From Diplodia intermedia (lineage: Eukaryota; Ascomycota; Dothideomycetes; Botryosphaeriales; Botryosphaeriaceae): a stretch of 64,000 bases of DNA. The stretch lies in contig JAKEKT010000046.1 of the NCBI GenBank assembly GCA_021495925.1, positions 62,001-126,000 on the forward strand, given 5' to 3'. The translations under genes were made by a program, and so were the position numbers. Of this stretch, positions 33,759 to 45,745 are shown piece by piece (position 1 is the first letter of the stretch; each line of letters opens with the position of its first letter). Under the pieces are notes generated by a model. That model had not been told where the DNA came from, did no database searches, and saw only the letters and a list, made by a program, of their open reading frames with translations.

Positions 33759-36700
33759 TCACCACGTGTTGGGGCCGAAGTGATCTCCCGGTTCGACCGT
33801 CTTGTATGAACATGCTTGCCAGTCGCAACCCTAAAGAATACGTCAGTCCACTGTCTTGCTTCCTACGGCGGAGAGCCAAAAATACCTGCTTGAAGATTTC
33901 GGTGCCCCACCAGCTGAAGCCCTTGTTGAAGCCGGGGTATATGACTCCGAAGAAAACAATGACGACGCCGACCGCGACACCCGAGTCAAGAGCCGCGGAA
34001 AGCGTCATGGTGTATTTCTTCCACCATGCGCTATGGCGGGTTCGGATAAAGTCATTGAACAGCCAGCAAACCACGGCCCAAACCGAGAAATTGAGACCTG
34101 TCGCCGGAGGGATCCAGCTGAGACTGCCAAACAGCACCGGAAGGTTGACCTTTCGCCAAACGCTGTGTTTCTGTCTCCGGCCGAGGAGCCACACCCCAAC
34201 AGGAGCAACGGCGCCGAGCAAGAACGCCCAGACGAGCGGCCGGTACAACGCTCCAGGTCCGAAAAACCTCGCCGGGCCAACGACACCCCACAGAATGCTT
34301 CCGTTGAAGTGAACCCGGGCGATTGGGCAGTTGAATCCGTTGATCGCCTCTGGCGTGCAGATGCCAGGGATGTTCTGCAGCATCCAGTTCAAGACCCCAA
34401 TCTGCGTGAGACTGGAAACGAGCGTCGCCGCGAGCTGGAGCGTGAAAAGAATCCTCGGCGGGATCTTCATGTAGTGGCCAAGTTTGAGATCCGACGAGAA
34501 CTTCAGGCCTTGGGTCGACGTGATGTAGCCGTACGTCACAAACACCATGTTCGCAACCGGCCGTCCAGGGAAGACCACACCGCAGATAAGCTGGCAAATC
34601 AGGTAAAGGCTGCTTTGCTGGTTGGTGATTGCCATGACGATGCCAATGGGGATGAAGAGGAGAGTGCAAATGCCCAAAGCGAGCAAAAGACCGTACCAAG
34701 GCAGGTGAATGGGGTAACTGGGACCAGGTCAGAAGCTGCTGTGATCATGGCTGCCGAGAGAACTTACTATTCCACCACAAACATGCCAATGGCAGTCATG
34801 AGGACGCCGGTCAAAAGGTACCACGACATCGGCGCATCTTTATACCTCCTCATCAACCGGTTATGGACATCCTCCGCGCCCATCATGTTGTCCAGGTCGG
34901 GCATGGAAGCTGTCATGCTACGAGTTGACTTCTTGTGGCGCAGGGAACGATCTTCCTGAGGGATTTGCTGATACGTGGGTTGCTCGCTCTGTCCCTTGAT
35001 CTCTTTCCAAGATGCTTTCCATTGCCGCAGGATATCTTTTCCGTGCCAACACGCAGTGTGTGACAGCAACGCAGTGAGAGCTGCGAATTGAAGCGCATAG
35101 CTCAGCACATACGTTATTGGCAGGAACACCCGACTGTAGTTCTCGTAGGATTTCTCATCGAAAAGGAAGTTGTCGGTAAGAATCTTGCTGACATCGTACG
35201 GTTTACCCGTGTTGTCGAAGACGGCGGCTGACAAGATTGGCATGTACGACGAATACATGACATTCATGTAGTCTGGAATCCGTTAGCGAGGTTTCACAAA
35301 CTACCGCATGGAGACGACATACACATAATGGGAGCCATGAACCACATGACCACCACAAGGCCTCCGACAATGTTGAGAGCAGCCCAGAAAGGCACAACCA
35401 GCGGGGAACCGATGTACGCAATCTGCGACCAATCAAACGTCATGGGGAACAGTCCGAGACCAGAGGCAACACCAAACTGAGCGACTGTCAGTGTCAAGTT
35501 GGACCGGGAGAGGGCTGAAAAAGCTCACCAAATTTGCGACGACGACGTTCTTGGGCGCAAACCATGTGATGACGTTGAAATAGCTCAGAGCAGGGAAAAG
35601 CAGGCCCGGGAGGAAATAGAACGCTGCGGATCCCAAGAAAATGTAGAGGAAGAACCTCATGCGTGAAATGTGCCATCCGTTCGCTGGTGCATTGTCTTGC
35701 TTGTGTAGGGTGGAGAACATCGATGTCGAGATCAAGGTGCCGGGCCAGATCATTCCACTGGGTCTGACAAGGAAGCGGCGGGTGAGACCTGCGAGGGCAT
35801 ATCCTAGGACCTGAGTAGAAATAGTAAGGAGGATTTGATAGGTGATGGTGAGTTTCTGGTGGTAGAACATGGATTGCTCAACGATGACCTGGATAGTGCA
35901 TTAGCGGCCTTGTGCGTCGAAGGTGCATGAGACGTGTATACATCGGTAGCAAATGCAAATCCGAACGAGACGTTACTGCTGATATATACGCAGCAATGCT
36001 CCTTTTCATTCCACCTTCCTTGCGCGAGCCACAGCCGAATACTGCGTGCCCAACTCCGGCTCTTTTCACCGTTGCGATCTCCAGCGTCGTCTCGGAGGCC
36101 AATTGCGCCGTTGGAAGAGCCGTACTCTTGCGAGTCCGCAGCTCTGTGTTGGATAGATCCATTCGTGAAGACCTCAGCAGGGTCGTCGGGACGTTTCAAA
36201 AGCTGGTCCCACAGCAGGCCAAGTGGGTGGACGAGCAGGAGCGCGATGACCGGTGTAATGCTAACGCTAGGGTATCTGAGGGAAAAGAACAAATTGGTCG
36301 AAGAGCCGAGGATGGAGAAGAGCATGGACAGGGCCCACATCCGCGGGGTGTTGATAGATAGGGAGGTGTCGTCGGAGGGCCGCACCGCCGCTCGCACCTG
36401 GGGGTAGGGCGAGTCGTCCGCAGGGCTTTCCTCAGGCGCCTTGCTCTGGGCTCCGTCCCCGGCTTCCGAACTTCCCTCGTAGCCGTCGATGTCTATGGCC
36501 TCAGAGTTGTCGGAGCGGCCCGAGTCGGAGCGGCCCGAGTCCGAGTGCATGTCTTCGTCAGACTCCATCTCCTCGTCCAGATTGCCTACCCAAGCCTCGA
36601 CGGCGGTGGGGTGCTCGTCGGGCAGGTTGAAATCCGGCAAGCTCTTCCTGCGGCTGCGCCTGGAGCCCTTGTTGCGGTTCAACAGCCGGCCGGTCGAAGC

Positions 36701-36934
36701 ATAACGGCTGCGCACCGACTTGCTCGACTCGGGCTCGTCTTCCGTTATGGTGTCAGCCTCGCGCAGGTGGCTGGCGGCCTTGCGCTTGCCGGAGCGAATG
36801 GCGTGGTCGAGGTCGTGCATGCCCTCGTCGGCAGAGCTCTCGTTGCTGGTGCTCAGCATCTGGACGGGCAGAGCGCCGTAGGAGCCGGTGCCCTGGGCGG
36901 GCGACGAGCGCAGCAGCAGCGGGACCTTCGACAT
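33759..36934 (-). CDS. OPT-family oligopeptide transporter
   Basis: Plasma-membrane or vacuolar proton-coupled transporter of the OPT superfamily (small peptides, glutathione or metal chelates). Six exons, 36934-35942, 35888-35529, 35476-35323, 35272-34768, 34717-33886 and 33830-33759, give 971 residues in one continuous frame. The N-terminal ~240 residues are cytosolic, Ser/acidic-rich, with a tandem DSGRSDSGRSD. The TM core starts RMWALSMLFSILGSSTNLFF. OPT landmarks follow: SSNVSFGFAFATDVIVEQSM, VLGYALAGLTRRFLVRPSGMIWPGTL, FGVASGLGLFPMTFDWSQIAYIGSP, ICGVVFPGRPVANMVFVTYGYI, SDLKLGHYMKIPPR and GSILWGVVGPARFFGP. The last exon encodes CDWQACSYKTVEPGDHFGPNTW. Substrate is not predictable. The start at 36934 (MSKVPLLL) is preferred to an in-frame ATG at 37042. 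Confidence 0.93.
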
Positions 36935-37677
36935 GGTGATGCGCGGGCGGGGGACAGCGCTGGGGCCCGGCGCGAGGGAGTCGCCGAGGGCGGAGGAAAA
37001 TGAGGAAGAAAATGGCAGGCAGGCGTGAGGGTGTGGTGGCACGGCGCGGGCAGGGAGAGGTGGACAGGCAGCATCGGGGAGGTGGCTGATGCAGAGGGTT
37101 GCTTTTTTTGTGCTCGGGATTGCGGCTTGGGCGTGCCATCTAGCTTGGGCGCGGCGGATGAGGCGTGGTCGTTAGACGTGACAACACGCTCCTGACGTGG
37201 AAGGACTGGCCGCCGCCTTTTCCGCGACCTCGGAGCGTGCATGCGACGGCGCGTCACTAGGAGCCTTCCCACAGCTGCGAGCCAGGCTTCTGGGACGCTT
37301 GGGGCTTGCGTCGGCTCTTCCATCAGATAACAAGGCTAGATCCGCCGTGCGATAAAGCGGCGAATTGCGGAACGTGACCCAGCATGGCGGCCTTGCGCGC
37401 CTTTGCAGCGGCAGGCGCGGCGGTGAGCGCGCTCCTAGCAGCGATCGCAGCAATTTTTCTTTTCTTGTCACGCATCTCCGCATGTGCGCATGACATGCCG
37501 CCCGCCCGCTGTCGTCACCTCGGAGCGAGCGCCCAAACGCGCAGGCCCGTCCCTTGCAGCCCGCCGCCGACAAATAGCACCGACACGCTGCCAGCCGGTT
37601 TTCCGCGGCTCCCGCCAGTTGCACGCATGCGTTGCCTACAATAGCACTCCATATCTACTCCTACAGCGCCCCGCACC
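36935..37677. other. intergenic upstream of OPT transporter
   Basis: About 740 bp between the OPT start and the Bcs1-like 3' end, both minus strand. The frames present are short and GC-driven. Presumed OPT promoter and the neighbour's 3' UTR. Confidence 0.45.
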
Positions 37678-39260
37678 TCACTCGTCCGACACGTTCAGCT
37701 TGCGCGCCAGGTGCGCGTGCATCAATGCAACCTCGTCCAAACTGGCAATCGCGCCCTCCAGGTCCTCTTTGTTGTAGAGGAACAGCCCCTGGAGCTCCGC
37801 CGGGCTCAGCGCGCCCACGAGGCCGAGCGTGCGCGCCTTTTCCAAGAACCTCTGCCGGCCCGCGCCGTCGGGATCCGCCTCGCCGTAAAAACGCTCCAAC
37901 AGGTGCTGGATCTGCCAATCCGTTGCCTCGCCTATACGCACCGTGACATCGACTCGGCCGGGCCGAATCAAAGCCTCATCCAAGCGCTCCACATGATTTG
38001 TCGTCAGGAAGAGGATGCGCTCTTCTGCGCTCGCAACCCCATCCATTGCGTTGAGCAGCCCGGAGAAGGTGACCGCTGCCCCCGAATACCCGTCCTCGTT
38101 GGCCTGTTTGCGGTTCACCCATGCCGCGTCCGCATCCTCCAGGAGCACCAGCGTCCGCGGCGGCACCTTGGTCAGCATGAACTGCAGCCTGTCGTCAGTC
38201 ATGCCCCGCTGGCTCAGATTGAGCATTGCGATGTTGAAATTTAAGTGGCCCGCAATTGCCTCAATAACCGAGCTTTTACCCGTCCCCGGCGGGCCGTAGA
38301 GCAGGTAGCCCCTCCGATACGGAATTCCCCGGTCAAAGTACCACTCTCGCTTCTGGATAAACTCCTGCAGGTCCTGGACCAGACGCTCCTTGACCCCTTC
38401 CTCGAGCACCACCGACTCGAGCGGCCTCTTCCGCTTCGGTTGCCCGAAAGGCTTCCAGTCAAAAGCGTCCGGCACAAGGACAAGTGTTTTGCCTTCTTGA
38501 TTCTGCTGTGCCATCTCGTGGGCTTCGGCAAAGAGCTGCTCAAAGACGTGCTTGTGAGCTTGCAGAGTCGTGAGTGTGACCGTCTCGAAGGGTTCGCCGT
38601 TGGTGTCCAGATGATTGCCCTGACGCTCTCGGTTGACCAGCATCCAGGCGTTCTCGTAGCGCATGATGTGTTTGCCATGTCCGGGTTGAAGATAGAAGTC
38701 GGTCACTTGTGCGCCGTCGGCACGCTTATAGGTGCTTGTGTTGAGCTGGAGGTGGTGCATTCGGGGAGTGATCCGGCGGGCGAGCGCATCGAACAAGCCA
38801 CGACTTGCAGTGTCTCTGAATTGTCATCAGAACACCGGCTGGACCCCAGCGCGCAGGGACGCCACGTACCGAGAAGCTGCTGCGGCAGCCTCTGATCCCA
38901 ACGAGTGCCCGCGATGGTACATCCATTGCAGCAGCCACGGGTAGGCATCATCGTTCTTTGTGATTTCCAACTCGACGAGCATGCGACGGCGGAGGAGGAC
39001 AGCCCCGCGCTTGACGCCCTGTTGCGCCAGGCGACCAAAGGTAGCGAGGCCTGCAAGACCGAAGCCCTGGGAATGTGCTGTCAGCAACGTGGACGCGCCC
39101 TGGCGTGTGCGTCTTGGAGCGGACTGACAGCAGTGAAATAGGGATTGCCCGTGAGCTGGGCGACGAGCGAGCCGCCGCCGTCGCCGGTGCTCGCGGAGAG
39201 TGACTCGGCTAGCTGCCGCTGGGGTTGCGGCGAAGAGGCGGGCGCATGGTTGCGATCCAT
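37678..39260 (-). CDS. BCS1: Bcs1-like mitochondrial AAA ATPase
   Basis: AAA ATPase of the Bcs1 type; yeast Bcs1 inserts the Rieske protein into respiratory complex III at the inner membrane. Three exons, 39260-39129, 39066-38870 and 38815-37678, give 488 residues; introns are GTCAGT...TTCCCAG and GTACGT...AATTCAG. After the N terminus (GNPYFTAGFGLAGLATFGRL, the predicted TM helix) comes the Bcs1-specific domain: LRRRMLVELEITKNDDAYPW, SRDTASRGLFDAL, FYLQPGHGKH and RERQGNHLDTNGEPFETVTL. The AAA module has Walker A GPPGTGKSS, Walker B TLVLLEDADAAWV, sensor FLTTNHVERLDEALIRPGR and the second-region arginines. The C terminus LNVSDE is acidic. Fungi often carry several Bcs1 paralogues, but the N-terminal helix and length fit the mitochondrial one. 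Head to head with the RRM gene. Confidence 0.93.
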
Positions 39261-39507
39261 CAACGGGCAGGTTGCGCGGTGTTGCACTTGTCGAGCTCCG
39301 AAAATTTGGGAACCCGCGACTGGAGCGCGTCATGGCGCATGGCAGCTGCCAAGCTCAGATCCCGGCGATCCGCCATGCCTCTTGCGGCCTGGGCTGCGGC
39401 CATAGCTCGCTTCCTCTTCCAGAAACAGGACCCTTGGTCGCGGCAGCTGCTCCAGTTTCCGCACTCTACATTCTGCATCCCTTAGCTATCCGCCTCCCTT
39501 GCACCCC
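39261..39507. promoter_or_regulatory. bidirectional promoter, BCS1 / RRM gene
   Basis: Only 247 bp separate the divergent starts (39260 minus, 39508 plus), so core promoter and 5' UTRs must be shared or overlap. No recognised motif. Confidence 0.45.
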
Positions 39508-41240
39508 ATGGAGCATCCGGCCTCGCAGGCCGCCGCCCGCGGCGATACCCTTGTGGTCGACGCCGAGCTTTTCCACGCTCTGCTCACCCGGTGAGTCCTT
39601 CTCCCGGAGCTGCTTGGACATCTAATGCTGACTCGAGCGAAGCGCGCATCCTGTACGTCCTGCAGCGCCTCAATATTGCCTCCTGCGGCATTCTCGAGCT
39701 AATGAGCGGCAAGACACCTCCATATGATCCTTTCGACTCTTCCATGGTGCGAATCGCCGCAAGGGAGTATGATCTACTGGTGAGTACGTGCTGCCATCCT
39801 GTGCAAACGCGCCCGCTGCTAATTTCCATTCGCTACAGAGACGCACTTTCACCGAGTACTGTATGGGCCTACTGTCTGACCGAGGCCAAGGAGTTTTTAA
39901 CTTGGCATAGGCGCCCTTCGGAAGACGCTGCTTGACAATGGTGTCGAGCCTTCTACCCTTGAGATACTCATGAAGCCGCCTTCTCGCCCACCTTTCGAAG
40001 TTACCCAACCTCTCAGCGGCCTTGGTGCTGGAATAACCACGTCCAATTCATCGGGACAGCCGAGTTCTGGCCTTTACGATCACATCCGCTCCACACCGTG
40101 TACGTTCGCCGGCCAGCCTGGTACAAGCGAAATGGCACTTGGCCCTACTGAACAACCATCCAACTGGTCGAGTGGCTTCGCTGCCCCAAACACACGGGCG
40201 GGCTTGATAGCTGCCCGAAGTATGCCCACTACTCATCGCAACCCAGAAGCAGCCGTCTTTCGCATGCCCGAACCCTTCGAGCCTGAGCACGCGCCTCTCG
40301 AGACCGGAACCACCAACGACCATGACCTCGAGTACACCATGGAGCCCAACGCGCGCCACAAGCCCAGCGGTGGATCTCTCGCGGAGAAACGGTCGCTCAA
40401 TATCACAGACTTGTCGCCAACCACCTCTCTGAACGAGATCGTTGCAAGTGTCAAAGGCGGCATGCTCGTCGAGATCTTCCGCGCTAACGATCGGGCTGCA
40501 CGCGTCTCCTTCCGGCATTTTGCAGACGCCCAAGCCTTTTGCAACTACGCGAGGCGCAACGACATATACATCAACAACAAACGGGTACGTCTTGGTCATC
40601 TATCAGGTGATACGGGGCAATTGACTACAGCAGTTCTAGGTCACCGTTGATTGGGCCGATCGACAGTTGAGACTCAATGCCTACGTGCATGGTAAGATTC
40701 TCCAAGGCGCCACGCGTATCTTGCGTCTGCGCGGAGCGATTCATCGCCTGACTGAGCAAAATGTTCGACTTGACATGGAACACATCGACAACCTTGCCAT
40801 CCTCGACGTCAGAACGCAAGGAAATGATCTTGTCATGCACACCAACTCCGTGCAACATTGCATATCTGCTCGCAACTGTATGGCTCCTGATCTCAAGATT
40901 CCTTGGGAAAACGTGGAAGCAATTGCTAAATTTGTTAGGCATGATGACGCGCAAGCCGTACAAATCCCTCAAGATTGATTTCGAACGTGATTATTGCGAC
41001 GAGCCGCTTCCCCAGCCCGTTCGTCCTAGCTTCTTTGACTCCGTTCAGCCGGCCTCTCAGCAGGCGGTGAAGTCAAAGGCGTCCGTCAACATCTACGGTG
41101 TCCTTGACTTGGATCCCGAGGAAGACGAAGAAGATGACAGCGGTCCATGGCAGGCCGGCAGGCGCGATAGCGGTCTCACTGACGACCCAAGCATCTGCGA
41201 GCCACGCCGGAGTGATTCAGACCCCATACACTATGCTTAA
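39508..41240 (+). CDS. RNA-recognition-motif protein (Nrd1/Msa2-like)
   Basis: RNA-binding protein with two RRM-like domains. Six exons, 39508-39590, 39638-39779, 39839-39860, 39911-40584, 40640-40877 and 40939-41240, give 486 residues in one frame. The third exon is a 22-nt micro-exon encoding RRTFTEY plus one base. The N-terminal ~100 residues (EARILYVLQRLNIASCGILE, REYDLLRRTFTEYCALRKTL) are helical. A disordered Ser/Pro/Thr-rich stretch precedes the first RRM (KRSLNITDLSPTTSLNEIVA; VRVSF-type strand ARVSFRHFADAQAFCNYARR). The second RRM follows RILRLRGAIHRLTEQNVRLD and ends CMMTRKPYKSLKIDFERDYC. The layout recalls fungal negative regulators of differentiation of the Nrd1 type, which bind mRNA; that link is from pattern memory. 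The C terminus is acidic and Ser-rich. Confidence 0.83.
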
Positions 41241-42685
41241 GCCTGCTGTTGTCAGTCACAGTGAGGCTAAGCCGCTTGTTGGCGCGAGTCGCGCTTGCAG
41301 ACAAGGTTGCCGCAATACCCATCCGCTGGCTCAACGTGCTTCTTTCAGAAGGCGACCTACATGAAGCCGACTTCAGCGGCACCATTGGTCTCGATTCGAT
41401 CCTGAGCTGCGCACCATCATCACTAACTGGTTGCTATGGTCTCCCAGAGGACCTATTCGGTGCTATCCTCAGCTCAGCACGGATGCTCCAAATCTGACGG
41501 CCTTCCCGTCTTTCATTCCTTGCCCGCGTGGTTTATTTGTTTTGATTCAGCACTTTTGTGCCTCTATTCCTCCGCTGACTTTGACAACTGCGCATTCAAT
41601 CCTTAGCTCAATCACTCCCAAGTTTAGCATAGATACCCCACACGAGCCTGATATTCTGCACTCGCGGTATAGCGTTGTAGGTATAGGAAGTCAACCTTTC
41701 ATCGCTCCGCCTCTTGCGGCGTGATTTAGGATAGTGAGACTCAGGAAATAGGTAGACTGGGCCCACAGAATTTATCATTCATTATTTCACCCAGTCTGTC
41801 ACAGCCGAGTGTCATCGACATCGGACTCGCATCTTGTGCTGCAGAGTTATGATAGCTGCGTGTTTTCTTATGCACATGATGTGAACCCAAGTCTGCATGA
41901 CTCCGTTGAATTAGGATACAAACGATATAACCAGCCGTGCGCTCCGGCGCAGGTGATACCTTAGCATTGGGTTAAGCGCTCCTCCCCGAACGGGGTCTGT
42001 AAAATGCGTCCGTAGTAGAATTCATTAGCGCAATTGTTTATCGTTGAGCATTAAAGGCCGAGGGACATCACGCTGATGGCAAAAAGATTCCGGCTGCGAG
42101 TCTCCCAACCCTTCACCAGCGATCACTTCAATGGGCATAAGATTCGATGGTCAACAGCAAGCAAGCATAGCCAATGACACACAATAAAGAGGTCATTCTT
42201 AACCATCATTCATATATCCCAATGGGTACTAACTGTTCGCAATATTCCCCCCCACCGACCGTTCCGTAAAGCATGTCGCAGCATGCAGAAAAGGGGAGAT
42301 AAGAAGAAAACTCCCAAGCCGGTCTTTTTTGTTCTGCGTCTTTTCAAAACAGTCCCGCGTTCGATCCCCGTCACCATGAACAACAACCGCCTTGACACGT
42401 GCTTTTTCTCCCGTATCCCCTGAACCAAGCAACCTGGTGATAGAACTCCTACCCATGCACGGTTTCTCGCAAAAACAAGAGTCTAAGCAAATGATGCCAC
42501 CAGCGAGCACCCGACCGGACTACCGGCCAAGCCCAGGCGTCTCCTCGCTCATCGCACACCTCTGGAGTCCATAGCGGCAAGTTCTTCTCATGAAAGCCAT
42601 CTCAACGGCGGCATGCACCCGCAACCAGCTAGGTCGCCCCTGTGTGCTTTAATTATGAGGCCTTCTCAAACATGGGCTCAGACGT
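41241..42685. other. 1.4-kb intergenic, convergent
   Basis: Lies between the RRM gene (plus) and eIF3l (minus), both ending into it. One plus-strand frame at 41249-41497 has no family features. AT content is higher than in neighbouring genes. A tRNA-like TTCGATCCCC near 42361 was examined and rejected. Confidence 0.45.
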
Positions 42686-44237
42686 CTAGTAGGTCCTGGC
42701 AAGGTTGCGGAGGTACCAGTCTACAAGCCTACGGCCCACCTTGGCTTCAGAAACGTGGATGAGGTCCTAAACCATAGTCAGTCGTTTATTCTTATACAAC
42801 AAAAATCATTGTTTTCGTTTGTCCAGGGGTTACTTACGCCTTCCATGGCATAGTCGAGGTCGCTGCTGTTGACAATATCGCCATCGAGCAGACCGCCCTC
42901 GGTCCATCTGACCTGCCTGCTCCTCTGCTTGTTTACGAGCAGCCAGCAGCGGAGCTTCTCGGGCTCGACATCAAGGAAACCGGCCAGCTTCTTGAGATCC
43001 ATGGTGGTGTAGAGCTTCAGGTAGCTCTTGACGGTGGGCGACCACATGTTGTTCTTGACCTCCTCCATGAAGATGCGGCAGTGGTGGTCGATGGGGTCGA
43101 CGTTGACCTCCGGGTTGTCGAAGTCCGGCGGGGTGGGGGAGATGAACTTGGGGCAAGCCTGGCGGAAGAGCTCCTCGAAGAGGGGCAGGGCCTCGGGACC
43201 GCCGCGCTGGAGGCGGTTGAACTGCTCGCCGTACTTCTCGCGGAGAGCGGAGTGGATGGTGTCGTCCAGCCTGGTGGGGTTGAAGGCAACGCAGATGGCG
43301 ATCAGGGCGTACATCTGGTCGTTCCGCTTGGTGATGGAGTCGTACTGAGCGTTCTTCTGGAAGTTCTTGGTCCTCGAGACGTAGACCAGGATGTGGCTGA
43401 ACATGCGGATGGCGTCGGCGTAGCGGCGCATCATCATGTAGGAGAAACCAACATAGTAGTAGGTGGTGAAGTGGGCGGCCATGACACGGGCGAACATGGC
43501 CTTCTTGTTCAGCTCAATGTCATCGAGGGTCTTGAGGGCCAGGCTGAAGTCGCCGAGAAGGCAGTGGACGCGGAGCAGGCCGATGATGGAGAAGTATCCG
43601 AGCATCTTGTACAGCGGGCGGTTGCCGTATTCGCCGGCGAACTGGGCGGGGTCCTCGCCGCGCTTCATGGCGGCCAGCTGCTCACTGATCTGCGAGCGCT
43701 GGATCAGCGAGTACAGGACGTTCAGAACGCTGTAGCAGCCCCAGGTGTTGGGGTTCTCGCGGAGCAGCTGGATCTCCTCCTCGTTGTCACCCTTCAGCGC
43801 AGCCTTTTGTCTGTAGCTGCAGAAGCTGTTGAACTGGTAGATGAACTCATCGATGACATCCCAGGCCCAGTAGTACTGTACGTGCATCAGCGCATTCGGT
43901 CTTCAAAAGGTCTCGCGGGGGAGCTCACGTTGGGGACCTCGAGGTCGACGGGGCCATCGGAGTTGAGGATGAAGTGGAAAAGGCTGCAGTAGTTGTCGTA
44001 GCTGGCGAACTTGGTCTCGAGGGTGGCGGGGAACTCGAGCGGGGTGGCAGCGGCGGCAAGCTGGGCGTGGATGTCCTGGCCACCGAGCGAAGAGGTGCGG
44101 TCAAGCGCGTCCATGCCGTCGTCGTACTGGACCTGCTCGCGGTAGTCGTTGGCGAGGGCCTCCTCCTCGACGTCCGAGTCATCGGGGCGCGCGCGCACGG
44201 GCGTCTCGGCCTGCGGGATGGTGTTGCGCAAGCTCAT
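42686..44237 (-). CDS. eukaryotic translation initiation factor 3 subunit l
   Basis: Subunit eIF3l of the initiation factor complex that loads mRNA onto the 40S subunit; present in filamentous fungi and animals, absent from budding yeast. Three exons, 44237-43929, 43875-42838 and 42766-42686, give 475 residues; introns are GTGAGC...CGTACAG and GTAAGT...GGTTTAG. Diagnostic stretches: VPNYYWAWDVIDEFIYQFNS, WGCYSVLNVLYSLIQRSQI, YKMLGYFSIIGLLRVHCLLG, VGFSYMMMRRYADAIRMFSH, KRNDQMYALIAICVAF and FMEEVKNNMWSPTVKSYLKL (PCI-like region). The short last exon encodes DLIHVSEAKVGRRLVDWYLR. Length is a little under the animal protein. Divergently paired with the nitrilase-family gene. Confidence 0.95.
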
Positions 44238-44470
44238 GGTGGGCGGATGGAGGCGCGGTGGGATGCGCGGAGGACGGTGGGTGGGCGTGCGGTGGAGCGG
44301 GTCGAGGCGTCGCGCGTCGTGAGGGTTGAATTTGGTGTTTCGCTTGGTGTGCGGGCCCGGACGCCGCCTTATCGATAAGACGCTCCTACTGCAATCGGCC
44401 TGCGCGCTGCGGGGGAGCGCCGCCCACTCTCTGCGCATCGCCTGCAGCCAACACGGCTCTCTTTGACACC
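44238..44470. promoter_or_regulatory. bidirectional promoter, eIF3l / nitrilase-family gene
   Basis: A 233-bp GC-rich gap between divergent starts at 44237 (minus) and 44471 (plus). No specific motif recognised. Confidence 0.45.
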
Positions 44471-45745
44471 ATGGCGCAGACAGTCAAGGTCGCAGTCATC
44501 CAGCTGCATCCCAAGGTGGGTCGTCGCCGAGGTCCTCTGTCTTCGCCACTCACACGCCCCGCAGCCTCTCCAGATCGAGCACAACTTCAACAAAGCCGCG
44601 AGCTTTGTCAAGTCCGCTGCATTGCAGGGCGCCGAGCTTGCCGTGCTGCCCGAGTACCACTTGACCAATTGGGTTCCCAAAGATCCCGGCTTCCTGCCGC
44701 TCTGCGAGCAATGGGAAACCTACCTCAAAAAGTATCAGGCGCTCGCTAAAGAACATCGGATCTGCATTGTTCCCGGCACCATCGTCGAAAGACACCGCGA
44801 TGCCGAGAAGGAGGATGAGAAGCTGCTCAACGTTGCTTATTTCATCAATCACGATGGCGACATCATCGGCAAATACGTGAAGAAGAACCTGTGGTAGGTG
44901 TCCCTTCAAACCAGTGATTGACGTCATAAGCACTTCTGCAGCATCTGTCGACAGCATGTGGAACAGCCGTGGCTTTGGGTGCTCTGTGCACATTGTGTCC
45001 CGATGAATTCTGTGAATACATGGTTTCTACCACAGCACCCTATATGCTCACCGTGTGCCCCTGTTGCTCAAAATACGCTGCTTACTTGAACCTCATAGGG
45101 GTCCGGAACGCGAACACCTTACCTCATCCGGCCGTGACGTCCACGAAGTCTTCGATACCCCAATAGGCCGCGTCGGTATGCTCGTCTGCTGGGATCTGGC
45201 GTTCCCGGAGGCCTTCCGCGAATTGATCGCCCAGGGTGCCAAGATCATCATCATCCCGTCCTTCTGTCAGTCCGCATTTTGCTCCACCTGTCTCATGTGT
45301 CAAGAAAATCACTCCTGATCTCATCTTTGCTCTAGGGACATTGGCCGACTGTTCACCTAAAGGCCTCGGTTATAACCCGTCCTCCGAAGCCCTCTTCCTC
45401 GACAGCATGCTCACTGCGCGCGCTTTCGAGAACACATGCGGTAAGCACCGTTCTCCACAATCAACACACACCCTCGTCTTTCCAGCTCTGATTCTGCATT
45501 CGCCAGCCATCATATTTTCCAATGCCGGTGGCCCTGCCGGAAAGGGATACGCCGGAGTCTCGCAAGTAACGGTCCCCTATATTGGCCCCGTGACACGCCT
45601 TGGCAGCTGCGCCGAGGGTATGAGCATTGTTGACCTCGACCTCACTATTCTTGAGGATGCGGAACAAAACTACCAGGTTCGCGCTGACTTGGCCCGTCAT
45701 GACTGGCATTACGATTACCGGCACAATGCGAAAGGGAGACTTTAA
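44471..45745 (+). CDS. carbon-nitrogen hydrolase (nitrilase superfamily)
   Basis: Cytosolic C-N hydrolase acting on an amide or nitrile; fungal members include omega-amidase and other amidase-type enzymes. Five exons, 44471-44515, 44565-44893, 45099-45265, 45336-45440 and 45486-45745, give 301 residues. The second intron (44894-45098) is 205 nt, long for this window. The full Glu-Lys-Cys triad is visible: Glu45 in AVLPEYHLTNW, Lys121 in KYVKKNLW and Cys155 in GMLVCWDLAFPEAFREL. The end of the fold, SNAGGPAGKGYAGVSQVTVP, is well preserved. The C terminus is RADLARHDWHYDYRHNAKGR. The exact substrate is not inferable. The 3' end converges on the second peroxidase. Confidence 0.92.

Noticed and set aside
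33856..34959. Long plus-strand frame antisense to the OPT transporter
   Set aside because: It is a shadow of the coding strand. Its composition is Arg/Glu/Asn-driven without domains, while the minus frame has clear OPT motifs.
42330..42380. tRNA-like T-arm sequence (GTTCGATCCCC) on the plus strand
   Set aside because: The would-be T-stem does not pair, and there is no matching 5' acceptor strand, D-arm or A-box at the right distance.
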